64,000 nt of DNA from Nosema muscidifuracis (GCA_028335825.1 JAIOKI010000001.1:918165-982164); one strand, 5' to 3'; shown: positions 35,050 through 47,755, numbered from the stretch's first letter. The notes: generated by a model from the letters alone, not told the origin. Numbers and translations are program-made.

Positions 35050-36450
35050 GGAGTTAGAAAAGAATATTTCATAGTAAAACATATATACTGACATTAAATA
35101 ATATACTTGAAATGAATAACAACAAAATGATAAATAAAGAGAAAATTGGTGTTAAAATTTATTCAAGATTTAACAAATAATCGATATATAGTAAAGAAGA
35201 ATGTTTATAAAATAAGTATTATGAATCAAGAAGAAATTTCGATATAAAAGTAAAGGTAGTATAATAAAATATTAAATGTAGAATATTTGATATATCTACA
35301 AAACTAAAAAATAAAGTAGTATTTGATACTAACATGATGTATATGTTCATATTATCTTCAATTTATAAAAGAGTGAAAATACCTTGAAAAGAAATTTAAG
35401 ACATGTTTTATAAAAAGAAAGAATATTTTCTAAAGTTTTATATTATACCTTAGGGAACCATAAATAAGAACATAAAATATTCATCTATTCTAATAATAAA
35501 AATGTAGAGAAGAATTATAATATTTTTTAAAAATATAAAGATGATACGGAAGAAGTATTAAAGTTTCTGTTATCGAAATATTATAGTATAGAATCAAAAT
35601 AAACATGGATAAAAATATAAGAGCTTTATTAATCCTAATATAAGGGTAATATTAATATTAAACTTAATAGATCATAACAAAATAGTAGATATAGATAGAT
35701 ATAGAACATTTAATTCTTAAATTAAAAGTAACAAATAATTTACTAATATAGACTTGAAAGATGATTTTTTAATATTATGCTTTTATAAAAAGATCATTTA
35801 GACATAAACATTAACTATATGAATGAAAAGGATTAACCATTTTTCAGAATTATATGGATAATATTTTAAGGGGATCAAAATTTATAAATCTTGAATTGTC
35901 TATATAGATGATATTATTATATATAGATAATCATGATGAACATGACATAAATTCAAAAAATAAATTAAAATTGTAGAAAAGAACAATCTAACACTAAACT
36001 AAAAAAACAATATTGAGATCAGGATATGTTCTATAATCAAAAAAGATAAGTCATTAAAATACAAGAAATTCAAAGTTACAACGAATAAGAAAACTACATA
36101 AATGATTAATTATTGAAGAAATTTATTACTAGATGTGTAGTCATTTCCAAGGAGTTATATCATATAATAAAATGAAAGATAGATTATAATTAGAATATCA
36201 AATATGAAGAAATATTTAAAGATATTTACGTAAACAAATAGAATTAAACTAGACATATTATAATGATCTGTTTATATTAGAAGCATTTTATCTCAAATCT
36301 GAAATGAAGAAAAAACTCCACTAGCATAATTGAGAAAGAATGTCTTGCAAAAGTTTAGGATACGAAATACTTTATGAAGTATTATATAACAAAGAATTAT
36401 AAAATACAGGGATCATAAAAGAAGAAGTTCTTAATTAAGGAGAAACATTT
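35050..36450 (+). mobile_element. Ty3/gypsy-like LTR retrotransposon fossil (protease and reverse transcriptase parts)
   Basis: Purine-rich plus-strand DNA with, in the family order, a segment like the aspartic protease active-site region (about 35310-35370) and a reverse transcriptase core with a YIDD box at 35901-35912. A segment like the conserved region after the core follows at about 36090-36130. Ribonuclease H and integrase parts were not recognised with confidence downstream. It is heavily broken throughout and looks old. No long terminal repeats were found by eye. A possible integrase tail lies at 33400-33800. Confidence 0.55.
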
Positions 36451-36479
36451 CTATAATTTACTAGACCTCCAAAGAAAAC

Positions 36480-36785
36480 ATTATCAACAATATATGTATT
36501 TGAAAACTTATCATAATCTTTATATCATGAACTTAGTAATTTCATAATTTTAAGAAAAATTGACTTAACTTCATTATTATAAAATAGATATCATCTCAGC
36601 ATAAATTCATCATCTATAAATGTTTCATCAAATTTAGACTTCATTATCAATATATCATAAATGTTATCAAAGATAAGTTGAATTATTTCTTTATTGATCA
36701 GTCATCAGTTGTTTTTCTTTATAATATAAATTAAGATGTTTGATATTAGAGCTTTGTATTATGTATATAAAATATCAGTAAACAT
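36480..36785 (-). pseudogene. Dead gene with surviving start motif, minus strand
   Basis: On the minus strand, CCCC (GGGG at 36787-36790) is followed after one base by ATG at 36785, but the frame closes after eight codons. Coding-like sequence follows in another frame (NIYDILIMKSKFDETFIDD near 36610-36670). No family was recognised. Confidence 0.33.
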
Positions 36786-36790
36786 AGGGG

Positions 36791-37319
36791 TAATTTTATT
36801 TTCTATTTGTTCGTTATTTCACAAAACCCTCAAAATTATCCAAAAAATAATACCATAAAAAATATTTAACGTTTAATATAATTGCTACTTTCAAACCACA
36901 CAGAAATTCTTTTTTACTTAATTAGACGAGCATTAAAATATCCATTGTAATCTCATAATCTCGCTTTCATAATCAACATATTATTTCTTTCTATTGATTT
37001 CTACTTTATTCAATATTTGAATATCTCTGAGTATATAGAACCATCAAAAAAGTGAAATTAATTAGATTATTCAATTTTAAGAATATCATTAGTCAGCATT
37101 ATTATTTTCACTTGAAAAGTATTATATTTCTCTATCAAACAATGATCTACTTTTTCTTTTTTACATAATTTAATAAGTTTTCATCATAAAAAGTATATAA
37201 AATCCTTATGTAATTCCAAGATTTATCAATTATAACTAGAGCTGAAGAAGTAATCATCAATAACAAGTCTGAAAAAATTCCATGGGTGTTATATTATGAA
37301 ACAAATTCTAAACTCTGAA
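36791..37319. other. AT-rich spacer
   Basis: No supported feature was seen. Confidence 0.4.
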
Positions 37320-37960
37320 GACATCTTCATGTAGTCAATCTACAATGAAAAGAAGAGACCTGTAATTTGAGAAAATACTCAAAATCTACTAGGTGATTAA
37401 CCAAAAAGGAATAATTATATTGAAGACATTAACATAAATTTATTCATTTTTATTCGAAAAAAATAATATATCATAGGAAAACTTTGTTTATTGAAATTTC
37501 TATTTATGACATACGCTTCATATAACCAATTAAAAGTCTCACAATCAAAAATTTTCTTCTCTCAATCTAATCCTCTATTTAAGAATAAGCTTCTACCATC
37601 TGTTGAAATTAAATAGGTAATATAAAAATTAGTTGAATCTTAAATACTAGTAAATAGCATACTAAAAGACTTTACCCAAAAATAGAGACATTTACACTAT
37701 CAATGATACATCTTGTCATTATGACAGAACCAAACTCATAATGTCACAAAGGGTTCTAAAAACACTAGTATAGATTTCATTTGCTGAAATAAATGATGAA
37801 TCAGCAAGTATTGCTCTATATTAGAAATTTAAGAAATCATTGAAATTTGTAGTTTGCATATACCAACCACTTTATTATATAAATTGTATTGAAGTATTTC
37901 CAAGAGATTATTATATTGGTACCTATAAAAATAATCATCTATACAAAGACTTGTTTCTTT
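37320..37960. repeat. Unidentified dispersed repeat, copy B (partner 29600-30200)
   Basis: Direct-orientation partner of the repeat at 29600-30200, about 7.7 kb away. The best-kept part is about 37575-37750. Flanks do not match, so this is a copy of an element rather than part of a larger duplication. Confidence 0.5.
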
Positions 37961-38199
37961 CTATCAGTTTATCATATAGAATTACATAATATAAGACTAA
38001 ATTTGTCAAGTGTTTTGCGAAATCATCGATTTTCATATGTAGAATATTTTAATTCATAATAGTTTATTTTTTATAAGGTATGTAAATTTTATATCACTGT
38101 TGGTGCATTACAACAAATGTTATAAAAATTAGTTTAAAATTTAATAAATATATTAATTATTATAATTGAACTTGAAAAATAAATTTTGATCAATTTTAG

Positions 38200-38590
38200 A
38201 CATTAATTTTTTTGTTTGTTACAAAATGAATTAACAATTTTAATTATTTTTTCAGTAGATAAATTGTATTCATTTAGATATAGAATCACGTTATCAACCC
38301 TATCAGATTTAAAGCTTCCTTTATCCTAAATTTCTTCTTATTAGTACTAAAATCATTATAATTTGCTCTTAGAATGCTTATATGTGTTGATCTCTATTAA
38401 AGCAAATTGAAGACTTTTATCTGTATAATTTCTCAGTCTAATCATCTATATTTAGTTTTTTCTATATCCTCGTTCAAAGTTTGTTATTAATTTATCTCAA
38501 GTGAACACATACAATATAATTCTTAACTTATTTTTATACATTGATGTAGTGTGGTTAACTAGTATATTGTATTTATGTTTCGACATTTTT
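38200..38590 (-). pseudogene. Worn small gene, unidentified
   Basis: The minus strand from about 38590 (MSKHKYNILVNHTTSMYKNK) gives stop-broken but protein-like sequence. It ends with a clear open stretch, SDRVDNVILYLNEYNLSTEK and IIKIVNSFCN, near 38220-38310. No CCC motif is at the start. Family unknown. Confidence 0.33.
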
Positions 38591-39105
38591 AAATAATCGA
38601 AACTGGAATTAAAATATGAAATAATTGTTTAAGTATAATTGAATTAATGAAATTTAATCTCAAAATATATGTAATATTTTAAGTAATTTAATAGATTAGA
38701 ATATTAAATTTAATTAAAAAGTAGAGGTTTAATTTAAGTATAAAATTTATTAAGTTAATATTTTTAATTTTACAAACACAAGTAAAATTAAATGTATTTT
38801 TGTCTAACAACATATATTTAATCATATTAAGAAAAAAACGAGATAGATATAATTAAAATCTAATTTAGACTACTTAAATAAAATTTATAGAAATTGAATT
38901 TAATATTCGTTTAGAGACAATATATATAATTGTATGATAAACTAAAATTTATTTTATTTTGAGGTAAATAATATTTTTTAACCCCTTTAAGTATCATTTA
39001 TCTTTTTTAGACTATATTTATTTTAGAGTTTAAAAAACGGAAAAAATAAAGTTAACATATAATTGTATTAAGTTATGTAATATCATTGATTTTTAAATTT
39101 AAATA
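38591..39105. other. AT-rich spacer with an orphan CCCC
   Basis: CCCC at 38992-38995 follows a T-run, like a start motif, but no ATG follows at the usual distance. Confidence 0.35.
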
Positions 39106-39420
39106 ATGGAATTAATATATTTTGCAGCTTATAAAAATGAGAATTTTATTTTGAATATTCCAAAGAATCTATAATATAAGACCTTAAAGATTAATTGTCT
39201 TCTATTTTGTAAAAATTATGATGATGCTATGCTCTGGTTAAAGAAAACCTTTTTATAATTATTTTCTATATGAAATCTTTGCAATGGAATTGATAAGATA
39301 CTCATTAAAGAATAAATTTATACTTTGTCAGTTTAAAATCCAGATACATTTTACAAAAATTATTGGATAAGTAGTTAATATGATGGATCAATATATTGAT
39401 TGAGAAATATAGCAAATTTA
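39106..39420 (+). pseudogene. Worn gene start, unidentified
   Basis: From the ATG at 39106 the plus strand reads MELIYFAAYKNENFILNIPK, then a stop, then further coding-like sequence in the same frame (TLKINCLLFCKNYDDAMLWL), with more stops after it. The product is unknown. It could be an old paralogue of a helical-repeat protein, but no repeat is clear. Confidence 0.33.
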
Positions 39421-40829
39421 TAAGTTTTATATAAATTTTACAAAAGTATTTTATTGACATGTGTAAATATTAATAATACTAAAAAAAGAAATGTTGAAGA
39501 GTTAATTTAATTAATAATTCAACTTTCTACTCGATCACAGTTTTGATCAGTTCAACACTTATAGATATATTCTAAATAAACTTTTAATAGGGTTAATATT
39601 AAATCTTTGGAAATAAAAAGTTATTTTTCACGTATACTCTTAAATATTTACTAAATATTATTTATTACTAATGAATTATAAAATAAAAATAATTAAAAAA
39701 TAGATCTACATTAAAAGAAAATTTTGATTAGACTATCTAATAGAAAATTGTTTTTTTTCATACTAAGATATTTGTTTATGTAACCTAAAAAAAATATTAA
39801 CATGCATCAAAAGTGATGATTCTCAATATAATAATTTGATAGATTCAAATAACGAAGGATATTTAAAAGACAAAATATTAATGATAGAAGTCTATAAAAT
39901 ATAAAATTTTTATTATTTATAATATCTATTTCATTAGAATAAAAGTCTAAAAGAAATCATCCATAAAAGAAACACTGAATTACATAAAATAACTAGATTT
40001 AAACAATATAGTAATGCATTTTTACTTTCATTTACATAAACAAAACCTGTAACATACAATCAATGAGATTATTAAAGAAGATTATATTAGAGTTATTTAT
40101 TGATCTGTTATTCTTGTCGTAGACTAATAGTTGTGTTCGTTTTATTTTGATTCGTTATTCTTTGAGTAAATATTTCTCCATACAAGCAAAGAAGAAAAGT
40201 ATGTTATTATGTCAAAGAAGATTAGATTTCTATATTTTCTTAATTTCAAAGAAGTTAATTATATAATTAGTTTAAAATTTAGTAGATTATAGATATTTAT
40301 AAATTATTAATTCTATATATGTTAATATTAAAAGTTTATTATTATTTACAATAAGTAAAAGAAATAGAATCAAATAATCTATATTATGAATATATTCAAT
40401 TGTTAGAACTTAATATTTCATCAGAGTAATAAGATTTATTAGCTATATTAAATTATGATATTACTGAATTTATTTGTATTTTTAACTTTGTTTATTAAGT
40501 TAGACTCTTAACTATGAGAAAGTATATAACAACAAAAGAAAGATAAAAATAAAGGAATTATTCCAATACTTTCAAATCACAAGCATTTACCTGATACAAG
40601 AAGATGAGATATAGAAGATTGACATTAATTATCATGGGATTCTTCTATGCTTAAAAATACCCTATAATTTGAAATGTACTTGGATCACTCTTCGCCACTG
40701 GATGCATTCAAAGCAGTACGATAATGAATAAATTTCTAAATATTTCAACCATATATAATAATAGATAGTTGATAATAATAAATTAAATATATTTTGTATT
40801 ATTTGAAAAATTAAAAATAATCAATAAAT
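39421..40829. other. AT-rich spacer with a GC-richer patch at 40560-40730
   Basis: The patch at 40560-40730 stands out by base composition and has short coding-like stretches on both strands, broken by stops. It is probably transposon debris but was not identified. The remainder is featureless. Confidence 0.35.
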
Positions 40830-40880
40830 GATGAATATTAGATTAATATGATAATATCTATAGAACTACAAAATCATAAA

Positions 40881-42209
40881 TTAAAGTATTTTATTATCTT
40901 CTAGTATCTTTATTACACCTTGCATTATCATGTTTGACATAAATTTAATTGGTATATTGTTGTAGAAATTAATATTAATTACTATATCATATAGGTTACG
41001 ATAATTATTTGTTTGATTTTCATCTATCAAATTTAAAATTAATCCATAAATTTCGATATTTTCTCTTAATAAATCTTTTGATTTTGTTAGATAGTAATCT
41101 GAAAACAATTTTAAAATTTTATTATTTTTATATCTTAAAATACATTTTAGATTTATATTCAACTGAGGATTACAACATATAATTAAATATGATAATCTGT
41201 CAAATAAAAAATAAATATTAGTATTAATTAAATAAACTTTACCCTCTCTATAATACATTATTATATGAAGTAAAAGTCTAATTAAACAATAAATATTATT
41301 CTTTATAAGAATATCGAAAAAACATTTGTAAAGTATAATTTTGTCTAAAGAGTCTTCAATATTATTTATACTTTCTATTATACATGAAATTAATTTTTCT
41401 TTAGATATTTTCTTATCATTCATTTCTTGATAAACATCTTTTGTTATTTTATCTAAAAATGAGACGTTATATTTACTAAATGAACAATAAGATAAGTTGA
41501 ATTTTTCCATGGTTGTGACTTTTATAATGATTCGGTATAATTCATTTTTACCATCAAAGTTGCAGAAATGTGATAGATTAAATTTACTAAAATCAAATTC
41601 TTTCATAAAGTTCATATATTTAAATATTAAATCAATACTATCATAAATATCATCAGTATTATCAAATCTATCAATATGAAAGATTTTTGGTAAAAACTTA
41701 TAGTTCTTCATTGAATTTAATAATATATCTTTATAAACTACATAAGAATTATTCTTAGTGTTTATTAAATTCAATAAATATTTTAACTGTAATTTGATTT
41801 GTTCTATATCATTATGAAACATACATATAATCTTATTGAACTTAATAAACTCATCTATTGGAATAATATTTGTGTTATTAAAATTTGAAAGATTAACTGT
41901 TTTGTTCTCATAAGATTGATTTGGTAAAGTAACAGAATTGTTATCTGGTTTTAAATCAAGATTGTCAATATATGTATTTAAAGAAATATAATCATCAATA
42001 ACATTGTAACTTTCTAATATCTCATAGCGTATAACTGAATTATTTTCATAATTATTCATCTTATCAGTAATAAAATCAGATTCATCTAGAGATCCTAAAT
42101 CAATGGGTATATAATCTTTACTCGGAAGAATCTCTTTTGTCACATACATCTCATCAGTAAAATTTCTAGTACTAAATATAATCAAAAAATGTAGAGTTAT
42201 CAAATACAT
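40881..42209 (-). CDS. Family 2 secreted protein (442 aa)
   Basis: Function unknown; intact sister of the broken gene at 21108. A hydrophobic leader (MYLITLHFLIIFS) is a likely signal peptide. Next comes MYVTKEILPSKDYIPIDLGS, the best-conserved part of the pair. The remainder is a long, Asn- and Ile-rich helical body without further membrane spans. Potential Asn-glycosylation sites are frequent. The start at 42209 is preceded by TCCATA, the same as in the sister copy, a CC form of the local start motif. Stop is TAA. Divergence from the sister is moderate and spread along the length, with some indels, so both copies were probably functional for a while after duplication. Confidence 0.87.
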   Translation of the reverse strand: MYLITLHFLIIFSTRNFTDEMYVTKEILPSKDYIPIDLGSLDESDFITDKMNNYENNSVIRYEILESYNVIDDYISLNTYIDNLDLKPDNNSVTLPNQSYENKTVNLSNFNNTNIIPIDEFIKFNKIICMFHNDIEQIKLQLKYLLNLINTKNNSYVVYKDILLNSMKNYKFLPKIFHIDRFDNTDDIYDSIDLIFKYMNFMKEFDFSKFNLSHFCNFDGKNELYRIIIKVTTMEKFNLSYCSFSKYNVSFLDKITKDVYQEMNDKKISKEKLISCIIESINNIEDSLDKIILYKCFFDILIKNNIYCLIRLLLHIIMYYREGKVYLINTNIYFLFDRLSYLIICCNPQLNINLKCILRYKNNKILKLFSDYYLTKSKDLLRENIEIYGLILNLIDENQTNNYRNLYDIVININFYNNIPIKFMSNMIMQGVIKILEDNKIL

Positions 42210-42579
42210 TATGGATATAAAATATACAAATTTATGTAATTCTTTTAATTAATCACTTAATAAAAATATATTAATTTCTTTCAATATTCAAATTCTGAAA
42301 GCAATAAATTTATTACAATAAAACATTGAAATAATACTTTTTTAATAAGTGTAATTTTATTAATATAAATAGAATAAATTAATTCAATTTTCATTTATTT
42401 AAATGATATGCTTTTCTAATATATAATATTATAAAATTAATTTTCAAATACAATAATAATAAATTAAAACTTTAATTATCTTTTATTAATCTATATAAAA
42501 TATATGAGAATGATTTCAACTAAATAATTTTTATTGATAAATACACTAAAATACAAAATAATATTCTTTATATAAATTA

Positions 42580-42775
42580 TGATGGTATAATAACAAATTT
42601 ACAATATGTATAGATGTAGATAAATTAGAAAACATAAACACAGAATATGATGTCAAAAATCAGAAAATAGCTCAATTAAAGATAGAATTTCATATGAGTA
42701 AAAGAAAATATAAAATAATATTTTTGTAACTAGTAGCTTGTTTTATGAACATAGAAGATGATTAATTTATCATTT
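42580..42775. other. Noncoding block conserved between duplicate copies
   Basis: Partner of 22795-22985, with about a dozen differences in roughly 185 bases. It lies about 370 bases upstream of the family 2 start. Confidence 0.45.
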
Positions 42776-43520
42776 AAATAAAAAATAATTTAAATATTAT
42801 TTATGTAAATAATACTTTCATGTTACATAAATCAGTAAAATTGTTAGAACTATTTATTTTTATAAACAAAAATTCTTTCATTTCATATTGATATTTTTGT
42901 AAATTTACAAAGTCTTTTATTTCTTATCAACTTTTTAGATTCATTAGTATAAAATATATAAATCAATATTTAATAAGTTTCTGCATATTTGTGTTAATGC
43001 TTTTATTTATTAATCTAAGTTATGTTTTTTAGTTTATTTCTATTATTAAAAAAGAATTACAAATTAATTTATGATCAATCTAATTATTATTATAATAATA
43101 ATATTAAATTTGAAACTCTTTCGAAACATAATTTATTTAATCATCTGTAATATTTTCATTTAGATGAATTCTAAAATAAGATTATATTATCTTCAATGTA
43201 AAGAATTCTATTATTTGTCTTAAAATATAAATTTCATAAAAACCAATGTAAGAAGATGAAACCCTATTGAAAATAAGAAATCAGAAGTTGTGAACTGAAG
43301 CATATTTAATATATATGATATAATCCAATTAAACAAATAAAAAATAAAGATATGAACAATAACAATATTTTCTTAATATAAAGACACCATTATATTTAAA
43401 CATGGTTAATATTAAGATATAAATGATTTTGAATATATAATATAGTATGAAACAAAATAAATAGGATTATACTAAAAAAAATACCTTCTAGTCTAATCAA
43501 AAGTTCAATTAACAAATCTA

Positions 43521-44582
43521 ATATTTTATCAAATCATCTATCTACTTTATCATGAGATGTTTATTAATCATAATTTTAATATCATCTAATAATGGTATAG
43601 AGTAGAGACACATAGGATAATATCAGGTGAAGTATCACATCTCTTAAATTTCTAGCATATTTATAAATAATGTTAAAGTTTGTCACTTACATATTTAATA
43701 GTGAATAACTTAAGTAGAGAAAATAATTGAAAATTAAAACTCTTCTTCATATTCTTAGTTGAATATCCAATATGACAAAAGAATATCTCGGAAAAGTCTG
43801 TAAATTATCTTGATATTTAGATGTGAAGAATGATACTATTGTAGTATTTGTGTAAAAAATATAGTTATAAATTATATGAGAAATGATATATTTTCAACAA
43901 GAATATTTCACTTTATCTATTTATCTTATAAGCATAAAAAAGTATCTTTCAAATTATCAGTTATTTTATATTCTTTGTATGAGTCTCTAATCTATGATTA
44001 TAACAATTATAAAGAGACAGTAAATGAAGGGTCATTTTTATAAAAAAATTATTAGAAAATATTTTTACTCTACTACTTAGACATAATCTTGTTAATAAAT
44101 GTTGTATTATCAAATAATTACACAAACATTTATTATTTAATAATTATATTAATTTATTTAAGTATTAAAATACTGACTAAAGAATTGACTAAGTTATTTG
44201 AAATTAACAACTCATTAATCAAATATTCATACTAATAAATTTATCATATAGATATTTAATATAAAATAATATTAAGTAAATTAATGATAAAAATAATTAA
44301 ATAATTTATATTTAATAGATCAATTTAAGAAGATTAAAATGATATAAATTTAATATAATTATTTTACTCATACAAGAAGAAAGAAGATAAATTAAAATAA
44401 GAAAACTTAAATATTAAATATATATTGTTTATTGTAGAAATGTTTCACTTATTATTTTTAAAAGATTATTTCTCTTCTTTAATTCTGTTATTATAATGAT
44501 AAGCTTTGAATAGTCATAATTATATTCTAAATCATCTTTCTTTGATACTAACAATATTAAAGTTAAATGATTAATGTATTTT
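43521..44582. other. AT-rich intergenic stretch
   Basis: No supported feature was seen, only weak coding-like patches. Confidence 0.4.
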
Positions 44583-45028
44583 TTAGGTTTTATTTTTGTT
44601 ATATTTTCTTGGTTTTATATACCCATCATTTTCAACAATAACTTTTGTTCCTTTTACAATATTAGTATCTTTATTCTTTTCTATGTCAACTTAAACTATA
44701 TCTATAGCTTTTGCAATGTCATTTTCACCACTATTCTTTGTATCTTTTACGTCAATTTTAACATTATCTTTAGCATTATTTGATCCTTCTACTACATTTA
44801 ATTTTTTACCCATACTATTTCTATAAAATTTGTAATTCTCCTAAGTACTATATGTTATATAATTTAGATAACAAGTACTAATTAATAGTGAATGTAGCAC
44901 TACTAGATAGTTGAGTATTAAAACTACATATTTAATGTAATAACATCTCCATTAGTAGAATATTGATCAGCTAGTAATAATGTTTCATTTTCTTCAACTG
45001 TGAGTTTAAGAACATATGATGATGTCAT
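44583..45028 (-). pseudogene. Worn hydrophilic hypothetical gene
   Basis: The minus strand from ATG at 45028 reads MTSSYVLKLTVEENETLLLA and continues to a stop after 35 or so codons. Further left a long, acidic and lysine-rich stretch in coding condition (NNAKDNVKIDVKDTKNSGEN, later NIVKGTKVIVENDGYIKP) runs to TAA at 44583, with one stop inside it. The plus-strand open frame at 44574-44783, rich in Phe and Ile, is the shadow of this gene. No family was recognised. Confidence 0.45.
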
Positions 45029-45381
45029 TTTAATTGTTCATACAAGAGAATTATTTTATACTTATTATGAACAAACAAACTGTTTTAGAACAAAATTGAT
45101 AATTATTCAAAAAAAATCATGTAAATTTAAATGATACAGTTATGATTTGTTTAAGATTAAAATATATTCAATGTTTTAAGTTATTATATCAATAAATAGA
45201 ATTAGATAGTTAATAAATAATTCAAAAGTTTTTAATTAAATAATTATATAAGTTGATATTTTTCTCAAATACTTCTATTTATATAATTGATCTATTTTCT
45301 GTAATTTATATTTATCTTGACTATTTGTTTATATTGTAAAAATATTGTTAACCCTCTGTTATATGTGATATTAATATAAAA

Positions 45382-46130
45382 TTATATTTTATTGAGGTAT
45401 GATATTATAAAAGAATAATACTCTGGATTTCTAGCAGCATCAAAATGAGTACTTTCTTTCAAATATTGTATAGAACTATTATGTGTCATATTAGCCAACT
45501 GTAGACCTTCTGAATTTTTTATAAGAGTATCTTTATCACTTAAGAGAAATAAGACATTTTCTAAATATTTAATATCTGTATTCTTCCATGTATCTACTAC
45601 TAGATATGAAAAATATAGAAGAATAAAATTTATACTTAATAACTGATTTATAATCAATAAAAGGATTCTCTAAAATAACTTTTTTACATTTCATCAGTCT
45701 ACTAAATTGGATAGCTAAACAACAACCAAGTGATTGGCCAAAAACTATTAATTTTTTTACCCCTTTTCTTTACAAAATCAGAAAATAAATTGACTTCATT
45801 TCGTATTCCTTTTTCTGATGATACACCTCTAGAATTAAATACACCCCTCATATTGAATGATAAAACATTATGATTAGTTTTATCAGCCATATCTTGCAAT
45901 AACTTTTTATAAATAACACCTGAAATGATTGAACCATGGAAGAATATGATATCTGTAGAACTATTTTTATCAAATAAATAGATATCAATATTGTTATAAA
46001 TAGTATGTACTTCCATGACTACAGGTCTCTTCATTGTAAAGAGTATTTTACGTTGTATAACAAATAATGTAAAGTTTGAAATAAATAATAAATTTATAAC
46101 AAATATAAAAAATCTATTTATCTTTTTCAT
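45382..46130 (-). pseudogene. Alpha/beta hydrolase, Bem46/ABHD13-like, split by frameshifts
   Basis: Serine hydrolase fold with an N-terminal membrane anchor. The first open piece (46130 to 45702) has a hydrophobic anchor (about residues 8-27), the oxyanion-region IIFFHGSI and FNMRGVFNSRGVSSEKG, typical of Bem46/ABHD13. The nucleophile motif GQSLG is present near 45720-45740 but in another frame. VILENPF follows. The last piece (to 45382) has DTWKNTD, FLLSDKDTLI (catalytic Asp region) and ESTHFDAARNPEYY (catalytic His). At least two frameshifts separate the parts, near the T/C homopolymers at 45750-45770 and around 45650. All catalytic segments survive, so the breaks are recent or are indel errors. 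A CCC motif (GGG at 46133-46135) precedes the ATG. Total length of about 250 codons is slightly short for the family. Confidence 0.8.
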
Positions 46131-46132
46131 AT

Positions 46133-46135
46133 GGG
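46133..46135 (-). promoter_or_regulatory. CCC start motif (minus strand)
   Basis: TTACCCATATG on the minus strand, 2 bases before the start of the hydrolase gene. Confidence 0.65.
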
Positions 46136-47755
46136 TAATATAGTTATAATGTTTAACATTAAACTTTTTAAAATTTAATTTACTATTTTAAAAATATCTT
46201 TTTTAGATGACAAATCTGGACATGGTATATAGATTAGTTTATAATGGATAATTATTTAAATTTACTATAAATTGAGGATTTAATATAATGATGTAATTTC
46301 TCAAAAATTTATATCTTACATTAAGTTTTTCTTCTTATATCAACTTATATATAGTATTACTTTATCTAACATATTGTTCAGTTAAATATAAAAATGATAT
46401 ATATAATCTAATTTATTCTAGTATAATTCACATTATTTTTAATAATATATAAAATGATTTATAATGAGTCTTTTCTTTAATATATAAGACAATAAAATAA
46501 TTATTTTTAAAATCTAGTAATTCATTAATTTTTTAAAAATAAAAATCTGATGTTATTACAATACATTCTTTGAAATATGAAAAAATTAATGTTTAATTAA
46601 GCTGTATAATTTTGATTATAAATTGAAATATATTTTATATAATATAGAGTAGAAATGAAAGTTAACTTTTTTTGAAGAAATTTATTTTTTAAATAATATA
46701 TCGATAATTAATTAGATATAAAAGAATATAATTTATTTTGGAAATAGATTGATACAAGAAATCTTATATCTTATGTTTAATTTATAGAAATAAGCTACTG
46801 AATTAGATAAAGAGATTTGTAATAATGAAACATATAAAAAATTGAATTACTGGTTTATTCATCATTGAGATTAATAGAATTTCATATAAAACTTATAAAA
46901 ATGTTTCGTTATTAAATCATATTTATACTGTACTATTTTCGATTTTCAAAATAGATCATTAGCATTTTAATATCAGCTCATAAATAAAAATCAATATTTT
47001 TAGATTCAATATATCTGTTTCAAATTAAAAATATTAATTTTTTTCACTACCTCGTCGTGATCATTTAAAACTAACTAGTATCAATAGATTATTAACATGT
47101 ACAGATTTAGTATATAATTGAGACTGAAATGAATACATAATTAAAAATATAACTATATTATTGAAAGCATATCGTTGAAATATGAATGCAGAATATATTT
47201 ATCAGAATTACTCAAAACCAGACGTGAAATAATCTAAAAAAATATAAAGAATAAGATACTGGTATACACTTAAAATAGAAAATATATTTATAAGTCTAAA
47301 ATTATATTTATTCAACTTGTGACCATAACTGTCTTTGTATAATAATGAAGATTAAATTTCATACAAAAATAAATAAATGTCATAGGGATATATTTTTATT
47401 ATAATTTATTAATGAATCATTTGATAGTATATCATATATTCATTGTTCTTACATAAGATTAATATTAGTTATAATATTTAAAAAATATTAAATGATTTTT
47501 ATTTTAAAATCATAAATATATATCTAATTTGTACGTATCTTTTATATTATTATGTAATTAATTTATTTAATATTTTAATATAAAAGATCATAATTAAAAA
47601 GATGAATTTTGATAATATTGTTTCATTAAACTTCTCTTTATCATAAGAGATATATCGATCTGAAATTTAGATAATAATTAATAAATTTGTAAATAACAAC
47701 AAATTAAAAATAAACAAATTGATATTTATTCTATAAATAATTTCATTGATGCTTA
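46136..47755. other. AT-rich intergenic stretch
   Basis: Divergent spacer between the hydrolase and the J-like gene. No supported feature was seen inside. Confidence 0.5.

Larger units (their letters stand above)
40830..43520. repeat. Segmental duplication, copy B (partner 21060-23640)
   Basis: Contains the intact family 2 gene (40881-42209), the strongly conserved upstream block (42580-42775) and a right-hand tract matching 23220-23640. The orientation is the same as copy A and the copies are about 19.7 kb apart. Confidence 0.75.

Noticed and set aside
44574-44783. Plus-strand open frame that looks like a membrane peptide
   Set aside because: The minus strand reads as a normal hydrophilic protein in a broken gene; the Phe/Ile-rich plus frame is its complement.
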